Notes: generated from the letters alone by a model not told the origin. Shown: positions 34,242 to 44,449, counted from the first letter of the stretch. The stretch is DNA of 56,626 bases from Dysgonomonas sp. UBA7710 (GCF_002482385.1 NZ_DLFW01000008.1:1-56626); one strand, 5' to 3'. Translations and numbers: made by a program.

Positions 34242-34517
34242 CTATTTCAATAAATTACTTTTTACAATAGTCTCTACTCTGGTTTTGGTCGAATCAGTCG
34301 AAATAGCAGTAACATCTCCCGTGCAGTTAGTGAAGTACACATAGTTGCCCCGATCATAAAAACGGTATACTTTACAACCTTCATGTTCGAAAAGGTACTC
34401 TACCTTATAAGTCTGATTATTATCGGAGGCTCTGCTGGCAACAGGCCGCTGTGAATAACACGAAGATAAATTTATGATCGCTATGCCGGTTAAAAATAAG
34501 GTAAAGAGTGTTTTCAT
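34242..34517 (-). CDS. Small lipoprotein, DUF4884-like
   Basis: A 91-residue protein with a lipobox cysteine C20 (INLSSC) and a compact beta domain (YKVEYLFEHEGCKVYRF, YVYFTNCTGDVTAI). It resembles the Bacteroidota family DUF4884, of unknown function. It is the last gene of the operon EEP, GH10-like, methyltransferase, lipoprotein, and converges with pabC across a 3-base gap, so the two transcripts overlap or end inside each other. Confidence 0.78.
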   Translation of the reverse strand: MKTLFTLFLTGIAIINLSSCYSQRPVASRASDNNQTYKVEYLFEHEGCKVYRFYDRGNYVYFTNCTGDVTAISTDSTKTRVETIVKSNLLK

Positions 34518-34557
34518 ATCTGTATTCTTAAATCAGTTAGACCCCTGTTCCTACTCA

Positions 34558-35727
34558 TTACTCATCGTCTTTTCTCTTCGAATCGTACTTCTTTCCTGCA
34601 AAAATATCATATCTGCGGAACTCACATTGCAATGAACCGTTAACAAGCTGTATCTTCTTAGATGGTTTAAGTCCTATCTTATCGAAGCATTCTTTTTTAT
34701 AACTGAGTACCCATGCCGAATATCCCATAAATACATGTTTGAGACGCTCCCCTATCATTTCATACAAACCACTCAGGTCTTCCGGTTTTATACGCTCTCC
34801 ATAGGGTGGATTAGTAACCAATATTCCTTTTTCGGCAGGCGCCTGTGTGTATTTCTCAAATGGCTTCACTTCAAGATTGATATGACGTTCCAATCCCGCG
34901 CTTTTGATATTCTTTGCAGCTATATCGATAGCTTCCGGAGAAATGTCCGAACCATATATCTTGTGATTAAATTCACGTTCTCCGCTATCATCGTTGTATA
35001 TGGTCTCAAAAAGGTCTGCATTGAAATTCTTCCACTTTTCGAAGGCAAAATTCTGCCGATATATACCCGGAGGTACATTCATTGCTATCATGGCGGCTTC
35101 GATAAGCAAGGTCCCGGAACCGCACATCGGGTCCACAAAGTCGGATTCGCCCCGCCATCCTGTTTTAAGTATCATTCCCGCTGCGAGTACTTCATTCAAA
35201 GGAGCTTCCGTCTGGGCTACACGGTACCCTCTTTTATGCAATGATTCGCCCGAACTGTCAAACGACAAAGTACATTTGTCATGCGCGACGTGAAAATTGA
35301 TAAGCAGGTCGGGATTTTTTGTATCCACAGACGGCCGTTTACCTGTTTTTTGCATAAAGTAGTCTGCAATGGCATCCTTTACACGATAGGCAACAAATTT
35401 AGAATGGGTGAAATAGTCGGAAAAAGTGATGGCGTCGATGGCGAAGGTGCTGTCTTCTGTCAGATGCTCATACCAGTTCATAGCCTTTACCCTCTTATAT
35501 ATTTCATCCGTATTCTTGGCTTTGAACTCAAATACGGGACGAAGTACACGTAAGGCTGTCCGGCAGTGTATATTTGCTTTATAGAGCATTGCCAGATCTC
35601 CTTCGAAGGAAACCATGCGTTTACCTATCTCCAGATTGTTTGCGCCAAGTCCGGTAAGCTCTTCCGCCAGAATATCTTCAAGACCGGCCATCGTTTTAGC
35701 TATCATTGTAAACTCTTTCTTTATCAT
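34558..35727 (-). CDS. THUMP-domain rRNA methyltransferase (RlmL/RlmK N-half type)
   Basis: A 389-residue RNA methyltransferase. The N-terminal THUMP domain (about 1-160) binds RNA; the C-terminal Rossmann domain has the SAM motif VDPMCGSGTLLIEAAMIA and the catalytic NPPYGERI. This matches the 23S rRNA G2445 N2-methyltransferase part of RlmL, which in many Bacteroidota is a stand-alone protein. The exact target base is inferred, not proven. It is 15 bases downstream of the GH10-like gene. Confidence 0.9.
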   Translation of the reverse strand: MIKKEFTMIAKTMAGLEDILAEELTGLGANNLEIGKRMVSFEGDLAMLYKANIHCRTALRVLRPVFEFKAKNTDEIYKRVKAMNWYEHLTEDSTFAIDAITFSDYFTHSKFVAYRVKDAIADYFMQKTGKRPSVDTKNPDLLINFHVAHDKCTLSFDSSGESLHKRGYRVAQTEAPLNEVLAAGMILKTGWRGESDFVDPMCGSGTLLIEAAMIAMNVPPGIYRQNFAFEKWKNFNADLFETIYNDDSGEREFNHKIYGSDISPEAIDIAAKNIKSAGLERHINLEVKPFEKYTQAPAEKGILVTNPPYGERIKPEDLSGLYEMIGERLKHVFMGYSAWVLSYKKECFDKIGLKPSKKIQLVNGSLQCEFRRYDIFAGKKYDSKRKDDE

Positions 35728-35742
35728 AGTTTGCTCGCCAAT

Positions 35743-37293
35743 TTACAGTTTTATCTTCTTTGACTTCCCTTTCGATTCGTTGTGGAAAGCGTCTACTGCC
35801 GTAACTACATATTTGTATTCCTTTTTTCCTCCTTCGTAAGGCAATACAAGGCTGTTGTCCCGTGTTATGGCGACAATATACTGAGGGTTGTCCAGATTCT
35901 CTTTTTCTCCTTTTGCAAAACGATAAACCACATAGTATTGGGCTGTTTCCGGATCGTATTTGTCCGAATTACTTTTCCAGTTCAATGTATGAGAAGTTGC
36001 TGTATAGGATTCCTCCACCTTGTTCACCTTCTTTGGGTTTTTGTTGTGCATATGCTTATATGCCGGAATAAGGGCAGGGTATTTGTGATAATTATTTTTC
36101 AATTGGGTAGCAATGCCCTTGTAGTTATCCAATAATTCGTAGGCAGGCCAGAAGCAGTTGCCATGTACAGTTGTAAAACTACGCGAAAGCACCATCTTTT
36201 CATTCAATTGGTTATCTCCCGAAGGCTGTGTATTAGCATCCATTGTACGTTTTACATCCTGACCGATATAAAGGTGCTGGTTGTAGTTGTTAAATGCCCA
36301 CCATTTAATAAGGGTTTTATAATCGGCAGCTTTGTGACCTATCTCCCAATATACCTGAGGCATATTATAATCTATCCAGCCATTTTTTACCCATAGCTTT
36401 ACATCGGCGTACAGGTCATCGTAGTTTTGCAGGCCATTAGTATCGCTTCCTGAACCGTCAGGGGTACTTTTCTTATTGCGGTAAATACCAAACGGGCTGA
36501 TTCCGAACCTTACCCATGGTTTTGAAGTCATCAGGGTATGTTTTATCTCCTGTATCAGCAAATTCACATTGTTGCGCCGCCAGTCGGCCAGTTGATTCTG
36601 GGAGAATCCCTGTTGTTTTGCATATGTATTAAAACTGTTATCGTCAGGGAATCCTTCTCCGGCAATAGGGTAAGGATAGAAGTAATCATCCATATGTATG
36701 GCATCCACTTCGTAGCGCATTACAATATCCTTTACCACATCGCAGATAAATTTGCGGTTGGCGGGAATACCCGGATCGAAATAAATTTTACCGCCATATT
36801 TTACAAACCGTTCAGGGTATTTATGATATATATGGCTTTTTGCGAACATATCGTTTTCACCGGCCGATACGCGGTAAGGATTGAGCCATGCATGTAACTC
36901 CATATTCCGTTTGTGGCATTCTTCAACAAGGAAAGCTAAAGGATCGAATCCCCCTTCGGGAGCCACACCTTGCGTTCCGGTAAGGAAAGCGCTCCAGGGT
37001 TCCAGTTCCGATTTATAGAATGCATCAGCATAAGGACGTGCCTGAAAGATAACGGCATTGATTCCCTCGGCATGAAGTTCATCCAGCGTTTTTATGAAAT
37101 ATGTTTTCAACTGTGATACTGTCATTGTCCTGTATCTTGTTTGCCAGGCAGTACTTAACCATGCACCTCTAAATTCCCTTTTGGGATGGGCTATATCAGT
37201 AAATGAGACGCGTTGTTGCTGGGTTTTACAGGAGGACAGTACAGATAGAACAGCAACTATCAGGAACAGATGGAGGACTTTATTTTTATTCAT
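35743..37293 (-). CDS. GH10-like (DUF187) lipoprotein
   Basis: A 516-residue lipoprotein (lipobox cysteine C22, LSSC) of the glycosyl hydrolase-like family 10 / DUF187. The start of the TIM barrel is REFRGAWLSTAW, followed by INAVIFQARPYADAFY, HAWLNPYR and VDAIHMDDYFYPYP; the C-terminal 100 residues look like a fibronectin type III domain. Some DUF187 members cleave peptidoglycan or related glycans; the substrate is not established here. It lies between the EEP gene and the rRNA methyltransferase in a four-gene operon. Confidence 0.9.
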   Translation of the reverse strand: MNKNKVLHLFLIVAVLSVLSSCKTQQQRVSFTDIAHPKREFRGAWLSTAWQTRYRTMTVSQLKTYFIKTLDELHAEGINAVIFQARPYADAFYKSELEPWSAFLTGTQGVAPEGGFDPLAFLVEECHKRNMELHAWLNPYRVSAGENDMFAKSHIYHKYPERFVKYGGKIYFDPGIPANRKFICDVVKDIVMRYEVDAIHMDDYFYPYPIAGEGFPDDNSFNTYAKQQGFSQNQLADWRRNNVNLLIQEIKHTLMTSKPWVRFGISPFGIYRNKKSTPDGSGSDTNGLQNYDDLYADVKLWVKNGWIDYNMPQVYWEIGHKAADYKTLIKWWAFNNYNQHLYIGQDVKRTMDANTQPSGDNQLNEKMVLSRSFTTVHGNCFWPAYELLDNYKGIATQLKNNYHKYPALIPAYKHMHNKNPKKVNKVEESYTATSHTLNWKSNSDKYDPETAQYYVVYRFAKGEKENLDNPQYIVAITRDNSLVLPYEGGKKEYKYVVTAVDAFHNESKGKSKKIKL

Positions 37294-37315
37294 GGAGTCT
37301 GTTTAAAATATGTAT

Positions 37316-38233
37316 TTATTTTTTATAGTGTAAATAAACTTTCACCGGATAATGGTCTGATGGTAAACGGGTTTCGGCTTCCATAGAAAATACTTCTTTC
37401 GGAAAATCACCTATATGCAGCTCTTTACTGTTTTCTACCGGAACACGGTACGTATCGGTAAGTACACCGTATCGGTCAACCACAAATTTACCAGTTACGA
37501 ATATATGGTCGATACGGCTGTTAGTCATCAGGTTGGGTTTGAATGCGTTGAATGTACCATTGAGTGCATAGCGAACTCCGGCTATCTCATACGAATCGAA
37601 CAGGATATTCGAATTTGCCAATAGCTTATAGCTTTCGTGGGTCTGATCCACATTGAAGTCGCCAGTCAGGATTACAGCATCTTTGCCACACATTTCCTCT
37701 ATCTTTTTCAGTACCAGCCGGGCGCTGTGTCTGCGGGCTTCTACGCCTACATGATCCATATGCAGATTGAAAAACCATATTTTTTTCTTCTTCTTCCTAT
37801 CTTTAAATTGGGCCCATGTACAAATACGTGGCAGGGCTGCATCCCAGCCTTTATTCGGATAGTCGGTTTGCTCTGCCATCCAGAAATGCCCTGATTTCAA
37901 TAATTCAAACCTGCCTTTTTTGTAAAATATGGGAGCATATTCTCCTGCGGTTTTTCCATCATCACGGCCTACCCCTACATATCCGTACTGAGGTAATTCG
38001 CGCTGTAAATCTTCCAGCTGATTGTGAAGTACTTCCTGCGTGCCCAGGATATCAAAATCGTTAAATGAAATCAGTTTTGTGATTACAGGATAACGGCGTT
38101 CCCATCCATTGCCTTTCTCCGCATCACCCTGATTGTTGTAACGGATGTTATAACTGCCCACTACTAAATCCTGCGAATAAATAAAACTCACACATAGGAA
38201 TACAAAAACCGATAAGGAAATAATCTTTTTCAT
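37316..38233 (-). CDS. Exported endonuclease/exonuclease/phosphatase family protein
   Basis: A 305-residue EEP-superfamily protein with a signal peptide (1-20, IYS-Q). The catalytic blocks VGSYNIRYNN, GTQEVLHNQL, LHMDHVGVEAR, LTGDFNVD, SRIDHIFV and the final SDHYPV are all present. Exported EEP proteins in Bacteroidota act as phosphodiesterases or nucleases on unknown substrates. It leads the operon with the GH10-like lipoprotein, and a -7 box lies upstream. Confidence 0.9.
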   Translation of the reverse strand: MKKIISLSVFVFLCVSFIYSQDLVVGSYNIRYNNQGDAEKGNGWERRYPVITKLISFNDFDILGTQEVLHNQLEDLQRELPQYGYVGVGRDDGKTAGEYAPIFYKKGRFELLKSGHFWMAEQTDYPNKGWDAALPRICTWAQFKDRKKKKKIWFFNLHMDHVGVEARRHSARLVLKKIEEMCGKDAVILTGDFNVDQTHESYKLLANSNILFDSYEIAGVRYALNGTFNAFKPNLMTNSRIDHIFVTGKFVVDRYGVLTDTYRVPVENSKELHIGDFPKEVFSMEAETRLPSDHYPVKVYLHYKK

Positions 38234-38276
38234 AAGGAAAAATATATCAGAAGTAATAATCGTTAATATATAATCA

Positions 38277-38284
38277 CAAAAGTA
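38277..38284 (-). promoter_or_regulatory. -7 element of the EEP operon
   Basis: Minus-strand TACTTTTG matches TAnnTTTG exactly, 44 bases upstream of the EEP start codon. No clear -33 box. Confidence 0.55.
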
Positions 38285-38391
38285 GGAATAATAACTAAGA
38301 TGTCTTTTATATAAAGTAAAGTAAACGCATGATTATATAAAATTTGACATGAAATTAGCTTTTAACTGATGGGCATAAACAAATACAGATA

Positions 38392-39207
38392 TCAAAGGAT
38401 AAACGATAAATACTCGTCTATCACAAAGTTAGAGGTTATCTCCTTAGCTGCTTCATCCGGCGCTATCATCAGGGAAGTGGAAAGAACTTCTGCGTCAATA
38501 GCATTTATCGCCTTAACGGATACAATCTTCCGTACTTCGCTATAAGTTCCCGTATGAGGGTCTAAAATATGCTTCGTATGGCTGGGCATATTTCCGGAAG
38601 TGGATAGTGTATTATCTTTTAGTTCCACTATACCCAGTGTATTCTGAGGGTTATAAGGATCTTCTATTCCAATAGACCAATTATCCCCGAAGGGATGGGA
38701 ACCCAATGCCAGCACCGAACTATTGCCGAAATTTATCAATGCGCAATTAATACCTTTCGGCAGCAGAATGTCCCTGATCTTCTCCAATGCATATCCTTTG
38801 GCATAAGCACCTAAATCCAATTGAATATCTTGATTTTGAAAAAAAACAGTGTGTCTTTTGCTATCTAAAAGGACCTGATTGAAATCTTTCAGACTGATAT
38901 CGAAATAGCCTAAAGTCATTGCATGATATTGCCTGCAATCCACAAGCACCGACCATAATTCGTCCTTCACCGAAACCGGGGAATAAGCTGCCTGCCGGTT
39001 GACCGCATACAATTCGCTTTCTTTATCAAATTTATTGAATAACTTACTTAACCGGAAAACCTCATTTTCAATTTCCAGCCAGCATTGCATCGATATATTT
39101 TTGTCCGGATGCAGAATTAAAGCATCCAGTCTGGTACCCATTACATGCACCATAGCCCCGTGAAACAGGTTGGAGGATTCATAGAAATTTGAATAGGAAT
39201 CTGACAT
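38392..39207 (-). CDS. apbE: ApbE-like FAD:protein FMN transferase
   Basis: A 271-residue ApbE-family protein, which attaches FMN to threonine in target flavoproteins such as NqrB/C and RnfG. Motifs are LDLGAYAKGYALEKI (FAD site), INFGNSSVLALGSHP, and the metal-binding NAIDAEVLSTSLMIAPDE near the end. It is shorter than usual (about 330) and has no signal peptide or lipobox: an in-frame stop lies 10 codons before the ATG. Most ApbE proteins work in the periplasm, so this copy is either cytoplasmic or exported in an unseen way. Confidence 0.88.
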   Translation of the reverse strand: MSDSYSNFYESSNLFHGAMVHVMGTRLDALILHPDKNISMQCWLEIENEVFRLSKLFNKFDKESELYAVNRQAAYSPVSVKDELWSVLVDCRQYHAMTLGYFDISLKDFNQVLLDSKRHTVFFQNQDIQLDLGAYAKGYALEKIRDILLPKGINCALINFGNSSVLALGSHPFGDNWSIGIEDPYNPQNTLGIVELKDNTLSTSGNMPSHTKHILDPHTGTYSEVRKIVSVKAINAIDAEVLSTSLMIAPDEAAKEITSNFVIDEYLSFIL

Positions 39208-39239
39208 ATTTGAAAATCTTATGGATTGATCTTACAAAA

Positions 39240-39247
39240 CAAAAATA
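39240..39247 (-). promoter_or_regulatory. -7 element of the apbE-like gene
   Basis: Minus-strand TATTTTTG fits TAnnTTTG, 33 bases from the start codon. Confidence 0.45.
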
Positions 39248-39308
39248 CTGATAACTTTTAGTTTTACAGTACTCGATTAACTTAAACTCTATAAATGAAA
39301 AAGAAACA

Positions 39309-39351
39309 ATGAAAGAGGATATGAATTTTAAATCATTCATTCCCCTTTCAT
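39309..39351 (-). terminator. Terminator downstream of the susD-like gene
   Basis: Imperfect long hairpin with arms of about 16 bases: on the minus strand ATGAAAGGGGAATGAAT pairs with ATTCATATCCTCTTTCAT, followed by a T-rich stretch. It lies 69 bases after the SusD stop and ends the susC-susD transcript. Confidence 0.7.
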
Positions 39352-39419
39352 CACTTCTCCAGAGCCTTATTCAGGCTTCATCGATCATGATAATTGAACG
39401 CTTCACTTATATACTTATA

Positions 39420-41033
39420 TCAATTCCATCCCGGATTTTGTGTGAGATTCGGATTCAAATCCATTTCGGCTTGCGGTATCGGCCATAAATAGTAATGATC
39501 GGGAAATCCTCTCTGGCGAATATTTACGCCTGTAAATTCAGTCATCCAGACTCCGTCCACTACATCTTTTCCGATTCTCCACCTGCGAATATCAGAATAC
39601 CTTTGTCCTTCTCCACAAAGTTCCACCATTCTTTCATGCCGTATTCTTTCGCGCATCTGTTCTTTGTTCAGACCCGAAGGGAGATCCGGCATACCTACCC
39701 TGTCCCTGACATCATTTACAGCATCATAAACAGACTGATCCGGGGCCGCAAGAGCCTCATTCTGGGCTTCTGCATACATCAACATCACATCAGCCAAACG
39801 AATAAGCGGGAAATTCAGCGGCATATTATCCTGTAATGTATATACAGATCCCGTTTCCACAAACTTCCGCCACGCGTAACTGCCATTTGTCCAAACAGGA
39901 ACAAAGGCGGTAGGATCAGTTGTTACAACCGGAAATTTATAGGTATATGATATACCTCCCGCACCTACAAACTCAGACCAGGGCACTATTATTCCTGCAT
40001 GTAGGCGAGGGTCCCGGTTTTCGTATAATTTTCTGACAGAAGCTTCATCGTTCCAGTCTGTTACACTATTTGGATTAAATGTTTGCCCATTCGCATTTGT
40101 ATAGTTATTAAAATCGAATGGAGTACCATCTATCATCTCATATGCATTTACCAGTTCAGGTGTAGGACGCGTACGTTGCGAATTTGACGTTGCCCCCCTT
40201 CCGGCTCCATAATTCCGGTCTGTTGCTATCCCATGACCTGATTCGGCCACATATTGAACATCGAAAATGACTTCGCTATTATTATTACCGGCTACCCTGA
40301 ACAGAGTATGATAGTCGCCGAGTAACGCTCTGTCGCTTTGCTCCATTATTTCTTTAAAGTCCGCAGCGGCTTTGTCATATTGCTTTGCCCAGAGATGAGC
40401 TTTGCCCCGCATTGCCAAAGCAGCCCACTTTGTGGCACGCCCTTTATCTGATTGACCGTAACTTTCCGGCAAAAGGGAAATAGCGTCTGTCATATCCTGT
40501 ACAATGAAATTATAAACTTCCTCATCTGTACTACGGGCTTTATATCCTTCGTCAATATTCATCGGATAATCATAGATTGGAACGCCTCCGAAATAATCCC
40601 ATAGTTTGAAATAGAAGTATCCTCTGAAAAATTTGGCTTCACCCAGACAACGATTTTTTATCGTTGCATCCATCCCGGAAATATCCGGTATATATTTTAA
40701 TGCCGTATTGGCTCTGTAAATACCTTTGTAGAATATTCCCCAGGAAGTAGAATATATCGCCGCGTTAGTAGGGTTGACACCGGTAGTCAGACCTGTAGCC
40801 CACGACTGATAAGAAATATCGGTAAAGTCATCCATCATTCCATATATAACTATGCTATTGACAAACTCACGATTAGCATGATATAACGGATTTATGCCCT
40901 GTATTGCATCTTCCTGCGATTTCCAGTAATCTCCTTCCGAAAGTCCGACAAGGGAGTTACGATCGAGGAAACTATCGCTGCAAGAAGATATAAGACAAAC
41001 AGATAGTAAGATTAATATTATTTTGTTTTTCAT
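39420..41033 (-). CDS. SusD/RagB family glycan-binding lipoprotein
   Basis: A 537-residue SusD-type outer-membrane lipoprotein (lipobox cysteine C18, LISSC), which caps the SusC channel and captures oligosaccharides. The start of the mature part, DSFLDRNSLVGLSEGDYWKS, and the C terminus with RHERMVELCGEGQRYSDIRRW and YYLWPIPQAEMDLNPNLTQNPGW are typical; TPR-like helices lie between. The start is the ATG at 41033; the longer frame from 41075 runs into the end of susC. It is 11 bases downstream of the SusC gene. Confidence 0.96.
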   Translation of the reverse strand: MKNKIILILLSVCLISSCSDSFLDRNSLVGLSEGDYWKSQEDAIQGINPLYHANREFVNSIVIYGMMDDFTDISYQSWATGLTTGVNPTNAAIYSTSWGIFYKGIYRANTALKYIPDISGMDATIKNRCLGEAKFFRGYFYFKLWDYFGGVPIYDYPMNIDEGYKARSTDEEVYNFIVQDMTDAISLLPESYGQSDKGRATKWAALAMRGKAHLWAKQYDKAAADFKEIMEQSDRALLGDYHTLFRVAGNNNSEVIFDVQYVAESGHGIATDRNYGAGRGATSNSQRTRPTPELVNAYEMIDGTPFDFNNYTNANGQTFNPNSVTDWNDEASVRKLYENRDPRLHAGIIVPWSEFVGAGGISYTYKFPVVTTDPTAFVPVWTNGSYAWRKFVETGSVYTLQDNMPLNFPLIRLADVMLMYAEAQNEALAAPDQSVYDAVNDVRDRVGMPDLPSGLNKEQMRERIRHERMVELCGEGQRYSDIRRWRIGKDVVDGVWMTEFTGVNIRQRGFPDHYYLWPIPQAEMDLNPNLTQNPGWN

Positions 41034-41044
41034 GTCTCTTTTAT

Positions 41045-44000
41045 TTAAAATGTTACATTTAAACCAATAACCCATTGCTTCATCAGAGGGTATGCCATAC
41101 TTGGGTTTTCCGGATTGTAGCCATCAAAACTCGTAAATGTGAAATAATTTTCGAGGTTCGTATACACTCTCAATCTTTCAACCATAAACTTAGAGGTTAA
41201 CTTTTTAGGCAGAGTATATCCCAGCTGTATCGATTTTATCCTAAAGTATGATGTATTGTATAGCCAGTAATCACTGTATGCTGTATTTAGTGCAGATCCC
41301 GATGTCAGCAGACGTGGATATTCGGTAGATGGATTCTCCGGTGTCCAGCGATTTAAAATCTCAGCCCTTTGAAGGAAGCCTTCATTTATATTGAATGTAT
41401 TAAATCCGTCATTTCCCCAATACCCTCTGGCTCCACTAACACCTTGTCCTACTATATTAAGATCAATATCTTTATATGCTGCGCTGATATTAATTCCATA
41501 AGTCATTTTAGGTAATGAAGAATAATCTTTAACTACACGATCTTCCAGATTGAATGTTTTATCTCCATTCGAATCCTTATATAGCATATCACCGGGTTTA
41601 GGTGTACCACCTATATCGCTGCCAAACTTATAGCCATCCGCTACCAACTGATCTATTTCTTCCTGGGTCTGCAGGATTCTGTCAAATTCCAACACATAAA
41701 AACTCTGGTAAGGCTTACCTTCTTGTGTTATAGTAGCACCACTGATTAACTTATCCCCATTATATTTTGTTACTTCATTGCTGATTGTTGATAAGTTCCC
41801 ACTAACACTATAAGTAAAATCTTTCCCTATGTTTCCATGATAATTCAGTTGGAATTCCAGACCTTTATTTGACATCTCTGCGATATTTTGCCAAGGCGGG
41901 GTGAAATTCCCAAACACCAGAGGAATTGGAATTGTAGTCAATAGGTCGGTTGTACTTTTATTATAATACTCGGCGCTTAATGATAATCTGTTCTTCAATA
42001 GGACCAAATCCAAACCGATATTAGTCATAGTGGTAGTTTCCCATTTGATCTTGCTATTAGCCAGTTCTTTCGGAGCTACACCTTGTTGAAGCTGGCCCCC
42101 GAACGGATAAAGAAGGGAGCCATATACCACCTGGTAACCATAGTCACCAATCCTGTTGTTCCCGAGTTTTCCCCATGAACCTCTGATCTTCACGTCATCA
42201 AAAATGTTCTTTAATGGTTGGGCAAATGATTCTTCAGTCAGTCTCCATCCTCCGGAGAATGAAGGGAAGAATCCCCACCTGTTATCTTTGTGAAACCGTG
42301 AAGAACCATCATACCGGGCATTTGCTTCGAATAGATATTTACCTTTATAATCGTAGTTGATACGTCCGAAATACGATCTGAGGGCATCATCTGTCCCGTT
42401 TCCTGTGATTGATTCATTCTCAACACCGGCATCCATGATATAGATGGCATCATCTCCCAATATGTCACCTTTTCTTGCATCAAACCTATCCATACGGTTG
42501 TACTGCTGGTCGAAACCGAGCATTACTGCAAAATTGTGTTCTTTATTCAAAGAATAATTAAAGCGTAATAAAGAGTTCAGTACAGTTGTATAGTCTCTGC
42601 GGGTTCCATTGAATAGCTTATCTACGTTAGAACTTGCCTGATATTCATAGCCTGTCTGAAAATTCCATAACGAGTATGGTCTTGTATACTCCCAATTATA
42701 CCTGTTGTCATAATTGAACCCAAAGCTGTTTTCCCACTCCAGATATTTCAGGAATTTTATTTTCGCATAAGCCTTTAATCCTAGCTTTTGTCTTTCATAA
42801 TTACCTCTTATGTTATCGATATATGCTCTGGGATTCCCTACACGCGGAAAGTTTTCAAACATTGTTCCTCCATAGCGTCCATCTTCATATTGAGGAATAA
42901 CTCCGGGCGTGGTATTTCTGATATTATCATAAAAGCTGGTTACATTGATAGGGTCCCTGTCTGACCAGGAACCATAAACATTTCCTCCCATATCGAGCCA
43001 GTTTGTAACTTTCGAATCAACATTGATACGGAAAGAATATTTCTTATAGCCTGAGTTATCGATAATACCTTTATTGTCAAGATATCCGAGAGACATGGAA
43101 AAATTCGTATTTTTACCCCCTCCCCGCACTGTCAGATTATGTTCTGTCACCACAGACGTATTCAGCATTTCCTCATACCAATTGGTATTCGGATAAAGAG
43201 GATTGCCAGCCGCAGATTCCGTTCTCCATTGTTCTATCAGAGCAACCGGATATTTTTCGCGGCCTTCCGCTTCATTGACTAATTCCATGTGGGTAGCCAT
43301 ATCGTTTATAAAATCTATTGTTTTAGCGGCTTTCTGCCAACCGACATAACCACTGTAGGTAACATTAACTTTGCCTTCGCTCCCTCTTTTTGTAGTGACT
43401 AATATTACCCCATTAGCTGCCCTGGAACCATAAATGGCAGATGATGATGCGTCTTTTAGTATGGATACACTTTCTACATCATTCGGGTTGACATCATTCA
43501 ATGCTCCCGGAACTCCATCAATAATAACCAATGGTGAAGCATCGTTCATAGTTCCTCTACCTCTCACCAATATATTGACATCCTCTGCACCGGGCGTTCC
43601 CGATAACTGCGAGATATTCAATCCTGCGCTCAGTCCGGTCAACGCGGAAGACAGATTCATAGTAGGACGGCTCGACAAGGCTTCATCAAACTTAACTGCC
43701 GATACGGCACCGGTAAGATTCTGCTTTTTCATTGTGCCATAACCGACAACGATGACATCATCGATCATATGAGAGTTTTCTATCAACTCAATATCATAGT
43801 CATTACTTGATCCAACTGTGATCTCCTTCGAGTGGTAACCAAGATATGTGACAACTATTACTGAACCCGGATTTACAGTTAACGAAAATTTTCCATCAGT
43901 GTCAGTCATAGTGGCATTGGTTGTACCTTTTACTGTAACGCTCGCTCCTATAAGCGGCTCACCCTGTTGATCCTTAACAATACCTTGTATTTTTTTCTGC

Positions 44001-44143
44001 TGTGCCGGAGCGGGTGGTAACTCTTGTGTTTTACTACCATTTTCCACTCCATCATGAGTATATGCATATGCAGTAATATTGGACAACCCCAACATCACAG
44101 AGCAAATAAATGCCCATAAAATAAGTTTCTTTCGGTTTTTCAT
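41045..44143 (-). CDS. SusC/RagA family TonB-dependent outer-membrane transporter
   Basis: A 1032-residue SusC-like TonB-dependent channel. After the signal peptide come a carboxypeptidase-like beta-sandwich (IQGIVKDQQGEPLIGASVTV), the TonB-linked region (DDVIVVGYGTMKKQNLTGAV), the plug with ILVRGRGTMNDASPLVIIDG, and a beta-barrel that ends in the terminal aromatic residue of QWVIGLNVTF. It imports the glycan captured by the SusD partner, driven by TonB. I start at MKNRKKLILW; 12 further in-frame residues upstream are unlikely. It is followed by susD with an 11-base gap. Confidence 0.97.
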   Translation of the reverse strand: MKNRKKLILWAFICSVMLGLSNITAYAYTHDGVENGSKTQELPPAPAQQKKIQGIVKDQQGEPLIGASVTVKGTTNATMTDTDGKFSLTVNPGSVIVVTYLGYHSKEITVGSSNDYDIELIENSHMIDDVIVVGYGTMKKQNLTGAVSAVKFDEALSSRPTMNLSSALTGLSAGLNISQLSGTPGAEDVNILVRGRGTMNDASPLVIIDGVPGALNDVNPNDVESVSILKDASSSAIYGSRAANGVILVTTKRGSEGKVNVTYSGYVGWQKAAKTIDFINDMATHMELVNEAEGREKYPVALIEQWRTESAAGNPLYPNTNWYEEMLNTSVVTEHNLTVRGGGKNTNFSMSLGYLDNKGIIDNSGYKKYSFRINVDSKVTNWLDMGGNVYGSWSDRDPINVTSFYDNIRNTTPGVIPQYEDGRYGGTMFENFPRVGNPRAYIDNIRGNYERQKLGLKAYAKIKFLKYLEWENSFGFNYDNRYNWEYTRPYSLWNFQTGYEYQASSNVDKLFNGTRRDYTTVLNSLLRFNYSLNKEHNFAVMLGFDQQYNRMDRFDARKGDILGDDAIYIMDAGVENESITGNGTDDALRSYFGRINYDYKGKYLFEANARYDGSSRFHKDNRWGFFPSFSGGWRLTEESFAQPLKNIFDDVKIRGSWGKLGNNRIGDYGYQVVYGSLLYPFGGQLQQGVAPKELANSKIKWETTTMTNIGLDLVLLKNRLSLSAEYYNKSTTDLLTTIPIPLVFGNFTPPWQNIAEMSNKGLEFQLNYHGNIGKDFTYSVSGNLSTISNEVTKYNGDKLISGATITQEGKPYQSFYVLEFDRILQTQEEIDQLVADGYKFGSDIGGTPKPGDMLYKDSNGDKTFNLEDRVVKDYSSLPKMTYGINISAAYKDIDLNIVGQGVSGARGYWGNDGFNTFNINEGFLQRAEILNRWTPENPSTEYPRLLTSGSALNTAYSDYWLYNTSYFRIKSIQLGYTLPKKLTSKFMVERLRVYTNLENYFTFTSFDGYNPENPSMAYPLMKQWVIGLNVTF

Positions 44144-44392
44144 TTTATAAGGTTTTTCAATTATACGTTGGTTTTTCAAACTAGAATGACATCTTTTACA
44201 GCCAGTAATTCTGTATTATCTAAGGATGCCACCATTCTCAAACATCTTTCTTATTTCATAATTATTAGAGTTTATAGTAACATTTTATTTACTATTCAAT
44301 ATGAATGTCAATTCAATAATGGATGAAAAAGCAGTCTATTATACACCTATCTTTCAATACTGACATTAATATTTTAACGAGTTTAATTCATG

Positions 44393-44406
44393 AAAATCAT
44401 GATTTT
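44393..44406. promoter_or_regulatory. Palindrome, possible operator of susC
   Basis: AAAATCATGATTTT is a perfect palindrome within a slightly longer imperfect one. It lies between the susC -7 box and the start codon, in the transcribed leader. Confidence 0.35.
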
Positions 44407-44449
44407 TCAAGAACTACAGCTAAACTTACATATCCCTTTGCACTATAAA

